32,458 bases of DNA, taken from assembly GCA_022824225.1 (NCBI GenBank), contig JAJEAH010000081.1, positions 1-32,458 of the forward strand. The letters are read 5' to 3'. A model generated the notes under the pieces. That model did no database searches. It worked only from the letters and a program-made list of their open reading frames with translations, and was not told the DNA's origin. The translations under genes and the position numbers were made by a program. Positions 7,455-15,519 of the stretch are shown piece after piece (the first letter of the stretch is position 1; every line of letters begins with the position of its first letter). The DNA is from Chloroflexota bacterium (lineage in GTDB: Bacteria > Chloroflexota > UBA11872 > VXOZ01).

Positions 7455-8786
7455 ATGGCAGCACAACTCGCACTCTTGGGCGGCGAACCGGCCGTCACGC
7501 TTGACCACGAGTATTACTCGCAGTGGCCGATATACGGTGAGGAGGAAGTCCAGGCGGTAACTGGACTCATTCGCGACCACGCTCTCGCCAGCCAGTTTGG
7601 CGGTCCGGGGCCGATTACGGACCTGGAACGCATGGTGGCGAAGACATGGGGCGTCAAGCATGCCCTGGCCCACTCCTCCGGCACGGCCTCACTGCGGTCG
7701 GCGCTATTCGGCGTTGGAGTCCTGCCCGGAGACGAGGTAATCTGCCAGTCCGCCATTCATCCGTTCAACTGCTTGCCCATCGTCGGCAGCGGCGCGGCGC
7801 CCATCTTTGCCGACATCGATCCGGTCACGCTCACCCTCGACCCTGTGGATATAGAACGCAAGATTACGCCCCGCACGAAAGCCATCATGGTGGTGCACTG
7901 GCCCGGCTGTCCGGCGGACATGGACGCCATCATGGACGTCGCGGCCCGGCACGGGCTGCGGGTGGTGGAGGACAATTGCGTCTCCCAAGGGACGACCCAC
8001 GGCGGGCGCATGGCCGGGTCAATTGGCGATGCCGCCGCAGTCAGCTTTCAGCACGGCAAGAGCACGTCCGCCGGTGAGGGCGGCGTCTTCATGACCAACG
8101 ATACCGAGGTCTACCAGCGCGCCGCATGCCTGGGACATTACGAGCGTCTGCGCGAATTGCCAAATCCAAAGTGGCGCGCCGTGTCCGGCTTTAGCTTTGG
8201 CGAGAAGTACCGCATGGCCACCTTGAGCGCAGCCATCGGCGTAGTGCAGATGAGGCATTGGAAAGAGCGCCTCGACGTGCGGCACGCGAACACTGACAAG
8301 CTGGGCGCGGCCATCGCGAGTATCAAGGGTTTCTCCGCGCCGGACTTCCCAGACTACTTCCCGTCCCCCTACCGGAGCGGTCGCATTGTATTCGATCCGA
8401 GCGCGCTGGGCGGCATTTCCCGCGAGCGGCTGCTCCACGCCCTGCAAGCCGAGGGCGCACAAGTCTCATCACCGGCGCAGAAGAACACGCTCACGCCCCA
8501 CGCCAACGGCCTCACCCACATGCTGCACAAGCATCCGGTCTTCCAGGGCAACGAGCATGGAACCGGGGACGTTCTCTGGGAAGTCTTGGGGCCGCATGTC
8601 ACGCGAATTGACTATAGGAATGTCGTCCTGCCGGTAACCGAGGACCCCGAAATACCCTACTATTCGATCCGCGTGCCCAGCTTCACCCGTCCGGCGGATG
8701 AGCTGATCGAGCAATATATCACCGCTTTCGCCAAAGTTGCCGCCAATGCAGAGAAGCTGAGCGGCGCGCTCGCCGAGGCCCGTTAG
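7455..8786 (+). CDS. DegT/DnrJ/EryC1/StrS family PLP aminotransferase
   Basis: This 443-aa protein belongs to the sugar aminotransferase/dehydratase fold-type I PLP family. These enzymes usually act on keto-sugars or keto-inositols. HSSGTASLRSAL near residues 73-84 is the cofactor phosphate region. VEDNCVSQG at 171-179 carries the Asp that pairs with the pyridine nitrogen. SFQHGKSTSAGEGG at 197-210 carries the likely Schiff-base Lys202. It is longer than the roughly 370-400 aa usual for nucleotide-sugar members, closer to AHBA-synthase or inosose-aminotransferase relatives. The ATG at 7455 follows AAAAGG at good spacing. The frame is open upstream to 7353, but that part covers the hairpin and has no start signal. 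With the isomerase upstream it may act on an inositol or sugar derivative. The substrate cannot be assigned. Confidence 0.85.
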   Translation: MAAQLALLGGEPAVTLDHEYYSQWPIYGEEEVQAVTGLIRDHALASQFGGPGPITDLERMVAKTWGVKHALAHSSGTASLRSALFGVGVLPGDEVICQSAIHPFNCLPIVGSGAAPIFADIDPVTLTLDPVDIERKITPRTKAIMVVHWPGCPADMDAIMDVAARHGLRVVEDNCVSQGTTHGGRMAGSIGDAAAVSFQHGKSTSAGEGGVFMTNDTEVYQRAACLGHYERLRELPNPKWRAVSGFSFGEKYRMATLSAAIGVVQMRHWKERLDVRHANTDKLGAAIASIKGFSAPDFPDYFPSPYRSGRIVFDPSALGGISRERLLHALQAEGAQVSSPAQKNTLTPHANGLTHMLHKHPVFQGNEHGTGDVLWEVLGPHVTRIDYRNVVLPVTEDPEIPYYSIRVPSFTRPADELIEQYITAFAKVAANAEKLSGALAEAR

Positions 8787-8836
8787 GGCCGATTGGCGAC
8801 AGCGGCCACCTGAAAGCCCTGCGCAGGAATTCCTCT

Positions 8837-8920
8837 TATCCCTGTAGCGCGGGGGTTGGCCATGTGGTCAGTGCCATGGCCGGAGACAAGATCGCCTATC
8901 CCTGTAGCGCGGGGGTTGGC
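8837..8920. repeat. Exact direct repeat, two copies 60 bp apart
   Basis: A 24-bp word with core CCCTGTAGCGCGGGGGTTGG occurs identically at 8837-8860 and 8897-8920. The 36 bp between copies are unrelated. Similar GTAGC/CGGG words appear near 15735-15755 and 15819. It looks like a dispersed intergenic element. Confidence 0.7.
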
Positions 8921-8945
8921 CCCCAATGCTGTCGCACAAAGGCCC

Positions 8946-8997
8946 GCGCCAGAGCCGTTCGCCCTGAGCCAAGTCGAAGGGTGAACGGCTCTGGCGC
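8946..8997. repeat. Long hairpin built on a dispersed CCCTGAGC...TCGAAGGG repeat
   Basis: GCGCCAGAGCCGTTC (8946-8960) is the exact reverse complement of 8983-8997, and the 22-bp centre contains CCCTGAGCCAAGTCGAAGGG. No T-tract follows on either strand. It lies between the convergent aminotransferase and acyltransferase genes and may act as a weak bidirectional terminator, but mainly looks like a repeat element. Positions 8787-9266 hold no credible gene. Confidence 0.65.
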
Positions 8998-9035
8998 GAG
9001 ATTGTCGGTTCTAGGCCTTCTACGCTCCGCTTGCG

Positions 9036-9106
9036 CTTCGACAGAGCCTGTGCTGAGCCTGCCTGCCCTGAGCTTGTCCAAGGGCCAAAGCGCTCAGCGC
9101 GAACGG
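9036..9106. repeat. Second degenerate copy of the CCCTGAGC/TCGACAG repeat
   Basis: This stretch contains CTTCGACAGAGCCTG, CCCTGAGCTTGTCC and a terminal GCGCGAACGG. These words are shared with the hairpin at 8946-8997 and the elements at 31656-31770. It is intergenic and I see no coding potential. Confidence 0.5.
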
Positions 9107-9266
9107 ATAATACTTAAGCCAACCACTTTGACGCGACAGGATTAGGGCTTGTCCACCGCTCTTCTCAAGATGCAGATCGGCGCGGTTGCTTCTCATCCGC
9201 AAAACCCCAAGCTGACCTCGCGTGGCGCAACTCTTTCCGCAGTGTGCCATGGCCTTGAGCGCTACA

Positions 9267-10442
9267 TCACTTACTTGCCATCACTGGCTGTCTCCTTGGC
9301 CGCTCTCGCTTCCCGTTGAGCATCGTCCCAATCAGCGTGTAGCGCACACCCAATTGATAGCTCCCAAGCAGCACGGCGGTCACGACGCCGCAGATCAATG
9401 CGAATTTTAGATGCGCGTTCAGCGGCCATGTCAGCACCAGCCGCTGTGCAAAGACGATGAGCGGCAGATGCCACAGGTAGAGCCAGTAGGACGAGTCCGA
9501 TACGTAGCGCACCCAGTACCGTTCCCGCGCTGCGATCAAGCGGAAAAGCCCGATCAAGCCGAAACACATCAGCCAGGCATACGCAACCTGGAAAACCCCG
9601 GACATCGGCCCCGCCCACGCTGACTCTTCCGCGGGGAAGAGCAGCGCATGGGCGACCGGGAACACCAGCACAAGCGCCGGCAGCAGCGCCAACGCCCACC
9701 AACGGCGCATTGTGAAACGACGCCGGTAGAAGAAAGCGCCAAAGAAGAAGAAACAGGCATAGTAGCCCAACACGAGCGGACTCGGAACAAGACCGTCCGC
9801 GGTATCGGGACCGACGATCGGCTCATGCATGAGCAACTGCGGCACAAGCACAAGCGGTACCAACGCCCACCAGAGCGCCGGATGAGAATACTGCACACCC
9901 AACCGCGCAAGCGCGAGAAAGGCGGCGCAAAGCCAGAGAAGCATCCAGAGAAACCAGAGGTGGTGAAAGCCGTCAAGCCAATAGAACGGCCAGAAGGCAA
10001 TACGGAACTCGCTCCCAATGAAAGCCCAGGTTCCCACCGGAATAACGGTGACACAGCACAAAGCAAGAGGGAGTGCGATGCGCTTGGCGCGATGCAGCGC
10101 CAGTTGGCGCAGACCGCGCCGCTCCCACAGCATGGCGGTAAAGAACCCACTGAGGAGAAAGAAGACCGGCATACGGAAACCGTGAATCGCATTCAAGGCA
10201 ATCCAATACACGGTCGCGGGCGGATCGGGATGCTGGATCGGCCACGCATCGGGAATCAAGAAGAGAAACGCGTGCAGCGCGATCCCCAAGAGCATCGCCA
10301 CCGCGCGCAGGGCATCCAATTCGTGGAACCGCGGGCTTGCGGACCCTGTGGCTGGCTGCGAGGCGCCGCCGTCCAGTGCAACCGGAAAGGTTTCAGCTTT
10401 CCTAGACGACACGGCGGACTCAAGTGAGGTTGTTTCTGGCAT
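9267..10442 (-). CDS. Acyltransferase-3 family integral membrane protein
   Basis: This 391-aa protein has about ten hydrophobic segments and belongs to the acyltransferase-3 (OafA/NodX-like) family. Members transfer acetyl or other acyl groups to extracytoplasmic sugars, lipids or peptides. The family motif RFHELDALRAVAM is at residues 38-50, just before the first membrane segment, and a conserved-position His57 follows in the membrane. The first 37 residues are polar and probably cytosolic. The ATG at 10442 was chosen. A TTG at 10493 would add 17 residues, and neither has a clear ribosome-binding site. It lies 101 bp downstream of the amidohydrolase on the same strand. Substrate is unknown. 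Modification of a surface glycan is possible given the export operon further along, but that is inference. Confidence 0.85.
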   Translation of the reverse strand: MPETTSLESAVSSRKAETFPVALDGGASQPATGSASPRFHELDALRAVAMLLGIALHAFLFLIPDAWPIQHPDPPATVYWIALNAIHGFRMPVFFLLSGFFTAMLWERRGLRQLALHRAKRIALPLALCCVTVIPVGTWAFIGSEFRIAFWPFYWLDGFHHLWFLWMLLWLCAAFLALARLGVQYSHPALWWALVPLVLVPQLLMHEPIVGPDTADGLVPSPLVLGYYACFFFFGAFFYRRRFTMRRWWALALLPALVLVFPVAHALLFPAEESAWAGPMSGVFQVAYAWLMCFGLIGLFRLIAARERYWVRYVSDSSYWLYLWHLPLIVFAQRLVLTWPLNAHLKFALICGVVTAVLLGSYQLGVRYTLIGTMLNGKRERPRRQPVMASK

Positions 10443-10543
10443 TCTCTTGACTGGCTCGCGGTGTTCAGTGTCACGGAGCTTAGCGTTTTGCAACGAAATA
10501 TCTCAAGTACGGCGCACCGCAGCGGCGCGCCACTCACTGCCAG

Positions 10544-11395
10544 TCACGACAGCCCCAGCAGCCGCGCTCCGTTCTCCCAGAGCAGCGCCCGGCGCTCCAC
10601 AGCACTCAGTCGCGCCTTGTCTATGTGTTCTAGGGCCCGGCGCTGCGGCATGAGCGGATAGTCGCTGCCAAAGAGCAGGCGTGACCCGCAGAGCCGGGAC
10701 CCAATCTCGTAGACCTGCGGAGCATAGAGGTACGGCGTGGCTGCCGTGTCGTAGTAGGCGCTCTGCGTCACCGTTTCAATCTCCGGCATCAACTCGTAGA
10801 AAAGCAATCCGCCGCCCCAATGAGCCAATACGATCGGAACGTCTTGCGCCAGTTCCAGGTGGCAGACCAGCTTCTCCGGTGTGGCTTTTCCCTTACCAGG
10901 ATAGGTGTGCCCGACAGGTTCACTGGCATGCAAAAGGAGAATCATGCCATGGGCACGGCAGGCCTCGATGACGGGCCGCAGCGTGCGTTCATCAGTTAGG
11001 TCGAACCCTTGCCCATCAGAGTTGAGCTCGCCAACCCCCCGAAAGCCCAGCCCAGCGCAGCGCCCGATCTCTTTGGCAGCGCCCGGATCGCCCGGCACAA
11101 CGGCGCAGAACGGCACAATCTGGCGATAGGGCCTGAGAGCTTCTACAATGGAATCGTTGGTGTCGCGGCAAAGTCCGGGGTCGCGCCAGCCGAAGTTCAG
11201 CGCCACAGTGGCCGCAACGCCATCACGATGCATGGCACAGGCGAGATCGTCAGCAGTGGCGAGTCGGCTTTGCGGAGCAGCGTAAAGGCACTCAAACCAC
11301 GGCTCGTGGGCAAAGTAGCGCTCACGCGCATGCACAATTTCAGCGGGAAAGACATGGGTGTGGAAGTCAAGAACGCGCTCGCCGTCTATTTGCAC
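10544..11395 (-). CDS. Amidohydrolase family TIM-barrel protein
   Basis: This 283-aa protein is an amidohydrolase-2 type metal-dependent hydrolase or decarboxylase. The metal motif DFHTH is at residues 10-14. Further strand-end motifs are LLLHASEP near 153-160, VLAHWGGG near 190-197, and LFGSDYPL near 242-249 with the catalytic Asp. The family includes decarboxylases of the ACMSD/gamma-resorcylate type and lactonases, so the reaction cannot be fixed. The only usable start is GTG at 11395, with AAGGGA close upstream. It therefore overlaps the 5' end of hemW on the other strand by 42 bp. The acyltransferase gene follows on the same strand. Confidence 0.8.
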   Translation of the reverse strand: MQIDGERVLDFHTHVFPAEIVHARERYFAHEPWFECLYAAPQSRLATADDLACAMHRDGVAATVALNFGWRDPGLCRDTNDSIVEALRPYRQIVPFCAVVPGDPGAAKEIGRCAGLGFRGVGELNSDGQGFDLTDERTLRPVIEACRAHGMILLLHASEPVGHTYPGKGKATPEKLVCHLELAQDVPIVLAHWGGGLLFYELMPEIETVTQSAYYDTAATPYLYAPQVYEIGSRLCGSRLLFGSDYPLMPQRRALEHIDKARLSAVERRALLWENGARLLGLS

Positions 11396-12553
11396 ATTCC
11401 CTTCTGCCGCGTGCGGTGTCCATACTGCGATTTTAACACGTACGCCGGCATGCAGTCGCTCATCCCCGCGTACGTAGAGGCGCTATGCCGCGTCATCGCG
11501 CGGGAAGGCGCGGCCAGCGGCTACCGGGCTGCCCGCACGGTCTACTTTGGCGGCGGCACCCCGTCGCTGCTGGCGCCGCAACACGTAGCCCAAATCATAG
11601 ACGCGGTAGACGCCGTCTTGCCGCTCACGGCGCAACGCGAGATCACGCTCGAAGCCAATCCCGTCACCGCCGATGCCGCGCGCTTCGCCGGGTTCCGCGC
11701 CGCCGGGGCAAACCGCCTCTCCTTCGGCGTGCAGAGCTTCACGGACCGGTTCCTGAAGGTCCTCGGCCGCGACCACGACGCCAACCAAGCCAAGCGCGCC
11801 CTGCGCATCGCCCGCCAAGCGGGCTTCGACAACGTCAGTCTCGATCTCATGTACGCCGTGCCCCAGCAGTCGCTCGCCGACTGGCGGCATGACGTGGATG
11901 CAGCCCTTGACCAAGCGCCGGAGCACGTGTCACTCTACTGCCTCACCGTGGAGCCCGCAACGCCGTATGCCCGCTGGGTCGGCAACGGCCGTCTCAAACT
12001 TCCCACTGACGACATTGCCGCCGACATGTACGACCATGCGCGGGAGCGCCTGGCGGCCGCCGGCTATGAACACTACGAGATTTCTAACTGGGCCCTGCCT
12101 GGCAAAGAAGGGCAGCACAACCAAGTCTACTGGCGGCATGAGCCGTATCTGGGGCTGGGCGCGGGCGCGCACGGCTACCTCAACGGTACCCGCACTGAGG
12201 AAATCCGTGCCCCGCGCGACTACGTCGAGCGCGCGCTCAAGGGAAATTCAACCGCCTTACGCTCAGAGAAGATCTCTCATGGGACGGCGATGGAAGATAG
12301 CATCTTTCTCAATCTGCGGCTGTTGCGGCGCGGCATCGTGCGCAGCGAGTTCGCCGAGCGCTTTGGGGCTGACCCAGCAACGCTTCTTAGCTCGCAGTTG
12401 GCAGAACTGTCCCGCGCCGGCTTGGTGTCCGTGGACGAGAAGGCAATTTGCCTTACGTCGAACGGATGCTTCCTCGCCAACGAAGTTTGCGTGCGGCTGA
12501 TGACCGGCCTGGAGTCCGAGATTTCTACCGCCGATCCCGTTGTGTCTCGCTGA
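11354..12553 (+). CDS. hemW: Heme chaperone HemW, radical SAM protein
   Basis: This 399-aa cytosolic protein is related to oxygen-independent coproporphyrinogen oxidase HemN but matches HemW, a heme-binding chaperone that delivers heme to respiratory enzymes. The radical SAM cluster motif CxxxCxxC is Cys18, Cys22, Cys25 in HIPFCRVRCPYCDF. FGGGTPSLL near 57-65 and LSFGVQSF follow. The segment QHNQVYWRHEPYLGLGAGAHGY is spread over about 22 residues near 255-276, and its HNxxYW is typical of HemW. A C-terminal winged-helix HemN-C-like domain ends the protein. The ATG at 11354 is preceded by GGGAAAG. The frame is open far upstream, but that part is antisense to the amidohydrolase gene. The start overlaps the amidohydrolase start head to head. 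Confidence 0.9.
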   Translation: MGVEVKNALAVYLHIPFCRVRCPYCDFNTYAGMQSLIPAYVEALCRVIAREGAASGYRAARTVYFGGGTPSLLAPQHVAQIIDAVDAVLPLTAQREITLEANPVTADAARFAGFRAAGANRLSFGVQSFTDRFLKVLGRDHDANQAKRALRIARQAGFDNVSLDLMYAVPQQSLADWRHDVDAALDQAPEHVSLYCLTVEPATPYARWVGNGRLKLPTDDIAADMYDHARERLAAAGYEHYEISNWALPGKEGQHNQVYWRHEPYLGLGAGAHGYLNGTRTEEIRAPRDYVERALKGNSTALRSEKISHGTAMEDSIFLNLRLLRRGIVRSEFAERFGADPATLLSSQLAELSRAGLVSVDEKAICLTSNGCFLANEVCVRLMTGLESEISTADPVVSR

Positions 12554-12583
12554 AGGCAAGGGACCCTGCCCCGGGCCGGATCA

Positions 12584-12603
12584 TGTGGCCGAGCTCGGCC
12601 ACA
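12584..12603. repeat. Perfect 20-bp palindrome between convergent genes
   Basis: The half-site TGTGGCCGAG (12584-12593) is followed immediately by its exact reverse complement. It lies in the 96-bp space between the hemW stop and the end of the convergent zinc-ribbon gene. There is no loop and no T-tract, so it resembles a protein-binding palindrome or cruciform more than an intrinsic terminator. Confidence 0.5.
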
Positions 12604-12649
12604 CTGACGTGCAACCGGCCTGGAACCCGGCTCTTCGACCGCCTCCTGA

Positions 12650-13822
12650 TCAAGCAGCCGGAGTCGCAGCGGACTGGCCCGAGGCTACCGCGCTGCCCGT
12701 TGGCGGGCCGTCAGTGTCCCGCATTCGCTGATAGCGCTGCACCAGCAGCAACCCAACGGTCGCGATGGTTACTATGACGATTGCCCCATGCACAAAGCGG
12801 ATTGCGCCAGGCGGGAAAGTATCCCACAGCGCCCCAACGGCAATCGTAAAACCGATCAGTCCAAGCGCAAAGTACACCAAAAGCATGCTGGTCTGCGTTT
12901 TCTTGCCCCTTGCTTGGGCCATGAAAAAGGCAATGATGGCATACACAACGAAACAGGTAACTGCCGTCCCACCGGCTCTGAGGAAGTGCTCCCACATCTC
13001 CTCTCCGGTGAGGTAGCCAGTGCCCCACCACAACGCATCCAGAATCTCCACGGCAGTGATAGCTATAAGAACATACACCACCCGCCGCACCACGTGGTAG
13101 ATGCGGCCCGTACCGATCGCGACAAGGGACAAGTATCCACCGTAGACCCCGCACACACCAACACCAATTAGCGAGAACATTGCCCGCCGGAGCTCGTTGG
13201 GGCCGCCTGCGAAGTCGGTCCACACCTGCCAAATCATGATAGACAACCCCACGCATAAGAAAGCCGCCCATAGCATCGGCAGGAATGACAGGGCCGTCCA
13301 CAGCGCGCCCGCACGGTCACGACAGCAAAGAGCGAGATAGGCATTGGCAATTACGCTGAGCATGATGCCAACTATGATCAACATGGTGAGGAACAGGTCT
13401 TCGAGATTTAGAATCGAGAGATTAAAGCGCAGAGAAACCAGTCCGAGGATTGCCCAAATGAAACTGCCTGCGGCAACAGTCCAAATCATGATCGGCGTAA
13501 CGATAGAAGCAAACCCACCGGACGTATCGACCCTGAGAAAGCGCGAATACTTGCTCCAGTCTACGTCCGCTGACGCTGAGGTCTCTCCTCGCGACGGCGG
13601 ACTACCAACTGCATCTGCCGCCACCGGAGGTTCTTCCTCCGGTAGTTGCCTGCCAACCTCGCGCGCTGCCGCCGGAGCCTCTTCCTGAGGGGATTGCCTG
13701 TCAATCCCGCGCGCCGCCGGTGTATCGCCTTGTCGCGTGCGGGCGCCGCATTGGGCGCAAAACTTCGCGCCCTGGTCCAATTCGCTGCCGCAGTTGGTGC
13801 AGAACCTGCTCGTGGACTCCAT
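12650..13822 (-). CDS. Zinc-ribbon polytopic membrane protein
   Basis: This 390-aa protein begins with a double-CxxC zinc ribbon (Cys8, Cys11, Cys22, Cys25). A low-complexity linker follows, made of three 16-residue repeats (residues 36-83). From about residue 105 onward there are roughly eight hydrophobic segments. Such zinc-ribbon-plus-membrane proteins are common and of unknown function. The ribbon probably faces the cytosol. I do not recognise a specific family. The ATG at 13822 has GGAGGG at ideal spacing. An in-frame GTG at 13873 lacks such support. Its promoter at 13905-13934 is divergent from the ankyrin-repeat gene, and the pair may be functionally linked. Confidence 0.75.
   Translation of the reverse strand: MESTSRFCTNCGSELDQGAKFCAQCGARTRQGDTPAARGIDRQSPQEEAPAAAREVGRQLPEEEPPVAADAVGSPPSRGETSASADVDWSKYSRFLRVDTSGGFASIVTPIMIWTVAAGSFIWAILGLVSLRFNLSILNLEDLFLTMLIIVGIMLSVIANAYLALCCRDRAGALWTALSFLPMLWAAFLCVGLSIMIWQVWTDFAGGPNELRRAMFSLIGVGVCGVYGGYLSLVAIGTGRIYHVVRRVVYVLIAITAVEILDALWWGTGYLTGEEMWEHFLRAGGTAVTCFVVYAIIAFFMAQARGKKTQTSMLLVYFALGLIGFTIAVGALWDTFPPGAIRFVHGAIVIVTIATVGLLLVQRYQRMRDTDGPPTGSAVASGQSAATPAA
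13574..13717 (-). repeat. Three 48-bp tandem repeats inside the zinc-ribbon gene
   Basis: The encoded units are 16 residues each: AARGIDRQSPQEEAPA, AAREVGRQLPEEEPPV and the more diverged AADAVGSPPSRGETSA. They form the linker between the zinc ribbon and the membrane domain, so copy number could set linker length. Confidence 0.7.
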
Positions 13823-13904
13823 GCGGTCGCCCTCCAATTCCACTTTCTGGCTCGGAACCGTGCCGACATGCACAGTTGACTAACTTAAAGTGCTGACAGG
13901 CAAT

Positions 13905-13934
13905 AGTATAGAATAGAAGAAGTGGTAGCGTGAA
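13905..13934 (-). promoter_or_regulatory. Possible promoter of the zinc-ribbon gene
   Basis: On the minus strand, TTCACG (13929-13934) and TATACT (13905-13910) are 18 bp apart, with four and five of six consensus matches. The RNA start would be near 13898, about 76 nt before the chosen ATG, upstream of the alternative GTG as well. Confidence 0.45.
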
Positions 13935-14076
13935 GGTCTGGCGACGGTAATCTTCTCAGCGCAACGCTGTAGGTACTTAAGGCGGTCCTGTGCGTCCGAA
14001 AGACCGTACGCGCTGAAGTGGCTGACTGCACATACATTGCCTGCCCAAAACGCCGCTGATTGAGGAGCCGGTTGCC

Positions 14077-14823
14077 ATGATCCGCTATGTCGTGGGGTTT
14101 ATCCTGGCAGTCATCGTCGCCATCGCAGCGATTGTCGCGATAGTCGCCTTTTACGAGGACTCCGCACCCGCGCCACGCCCGGTGGAAACCCAGGAGTTCA
14201 CGGCCCGCGGTACCGATTCAAAGCAAGCGACGCCTCTGCCCACACGCAAACCCCTGCCAACACCAATCCGCGCGTCCCAGCCCGCAAGTCCTACCCAAGC
14301 CCCTGCCGTCGAGCCCTTGCCAACACGCGAACCCCGGCCAACACCTGTGTCCCAGCCCGCGCGACCAACCCAAGCCCCTACCGTCGAGCCCCCGCCTACG
14401 TTGCCGCCCGTGCCTGAAGCCACGCCCTATCCGCCCGGCGACCCCGAGCTCTACTCGGCAATTTTGAGAGGCACAGTAAGCAATGAAGAGTTGCAGGCTC
14501 TCGTAGAGGAGGGGAGAGAGGTAAACGCAAGCAACGAACAGGGCGATCCGTTCCTATACACGGCGATTTGGCGGGCCTCTCCCGAGAAAGTTCAAATACT
14601 CGTGGACGCCGGCGCGGATGTGGACGCGCGCGACAGCGACAACAACCCGTTGTTGTACACCGCGATCTGGCGGGAGAAGACCGACGCGCTGCGGATACTC
14701 GTCGCTGCCGGCGCCGACGTGAATGCAAGACTGGCCGATGGCAGGTCTCTGCTGGCAGTGGCGAGTTTTCGGGGCACGCCGGAAGCGGTAAAGATTCTGA
14801 TCGACGCAGGCGCAAGAGAATAG
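14077..14823 (+). CDS. Membrane-anchored ankyrin-repeat protein with Pro/Thr-rich stalk
   Basis: This 248-aa protein starts with a single uncleaved-looking membrane segment (residues 5-25). A Pro/Thr-rich stalk (about 31-121) carries two copies of a repeat of about 26 residues, at 53-79 and 80-104. Three ankyrin repeats plus a partial fourth follow (122-156, 157-189, 190-222, 223-248), recognisable by the LYTAIWR and LVDAGADVDAR pattern. Ankyrin repeats bind proteins, and here they are probably displayed outside the membrane on the stalk. The partner is unknown. GAGGAG lies ten bases before the ATG. It is divergent from the zinc-ribbon membrane protein. Confidence 0.8.
   Translation: MIRYVVGFILAVIVAIAAIVAIVAFYEDSAPAPRPVETQEFTARGTDSKQATPLPTRKPLPTPIRASQPASPTQAPAVEPLPTREPRPTPVSQPARPTQAPTVEPPPTLPPVPEATPYPPGDPELYSAILRGTVSNEELQALVEEGREVNASNEQGDPFLYTAIWRASPEKVQILVDAGADVDARDSDNNPLLYTAIWREKTDALRILVAAGADVNARLADGRSLLAVASFRGTPEAVKILIDAGARE
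14233..14388 (+). repeat. Two-copy internal repeat coding for the Pro-rich stalk
   Basis: Copy one encodes 27 residues beginning PLPTRKPLPTP and copy two encodes 25 residues beginning PLPTREPRPTP. Both end in PTQAP(A/T)VE. The nucleotide sequence is also clearly duplicated (81 and 75 bp), suggesting recent stalk lengthening. Confidence 0.7.
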
Positions 14824-15132
14824 CAGGACGAGACCTCCGTCCCTGGAGAGAGCGGTGCCCAGAGACGAAACGAGAGTGATGGCAGGACCGGGTGCGGTAG
14901 ACGCAAGAGCCGGTCGAAGGCAGGCGTGAAGGCGCCGTGTCGCCAGCCCCAATCAAACAAGAGAGTTGCCGCCGTGCACGTAAAGTCTGATAGTATTGTA
15001 CCGTTCGGCTGCGAAGGATTGAGAGTTCGGGAACTCACGCCTGCAGAACTGCATGCAGTGTACGTCCATCTCTATCGAGCCGAGCGGAATACCGACAGGA
15101 ACTACGTCAGGAACACTAGATGGGAGTCAGCC

Positions 15133-15519
15133 ATGGCGGTCCTCTTGCATACCCGCATACGCGTGAGCGATCTGGACAACTCGATCAAGTTCTACTGCGA
15201 ACTGCTGGGCTTCAAGGTGATGAGCCGGAGCGAGCGCTCGCCCCACGGCAACCAGATTGCCCATCTGGAATTGCCGGGCAACCTGCATACGTTGGAACTG
15301 ACGTATTCCGACGACTACGACCTCAATGTGCCCGAAGACCTGATGTACCTCGCCATTGGCGTGCCTGACTTGACGGCGTTTTGTGCCGATCTGGAAGCCA
15401 AGGGCATCGAGATTTGGCCGGACGATTGGCGGGCAGTCTTCGCCGACGGCAGGAAGATGGGCTTCATCGACGATCCCGACGGCTACGAAATCGAGTTGCT
15501 CGAGCGCGCAGACGCATAG
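15133..15519 (+). CDS. VOC-fold (glyoxalase/dioxygenase-like) protein
   Basis: This 128-aa single-domain protein has the vicinal-oxygen-chelate fold seen in lactoylglutathione lyase. Paired beta-alpha-beta modules are visible: HTRIRVSDLDNSIKFY near 6-21, HLELPGN and LELTY in the first half, LAIGVPDL near 78-85, and GFIDDPDGYEIELLE near 110-124. His6, a Glu in LELTY and the Glu in YEIEL could be metal ligands. The His normally found before LAIGV (as in HLAIGV) appears to be Tyr, so lactoylglutathione lyase activity is doubtful. The ATG at 15133 follows GGGAG at good spacing. The upstream open frame back to 14926 has no start signal. No operon partner is evident. Confidence 0.75.
   Translation: MAVLLHTRIRVSDLDNSIKFYCELLGFKVMSRSERSPHGNQIAHLELPGNLHTLELTYSDDYDLNVPEDLMYLAIGVPDLTAFCADLEAKGIEIWPDDWRAVFADGRKMGFIDDPDGYEIELLERADA

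Noticed and set aside
9648-10427. Plus-strand frame of 259 codons opposite the acyltransferase gene
   Set aside because: It encodes a highly charged, unstructured sequence with no domain, while the minus strand has the acyltransferase-3 motif and membrane segments.
12554-12649. Intrinsic terminator between hemW and the zinc-ribbon gene
   Set aside because: The 20-bp palindrome has neither a loop nor a T-tract on either strand.
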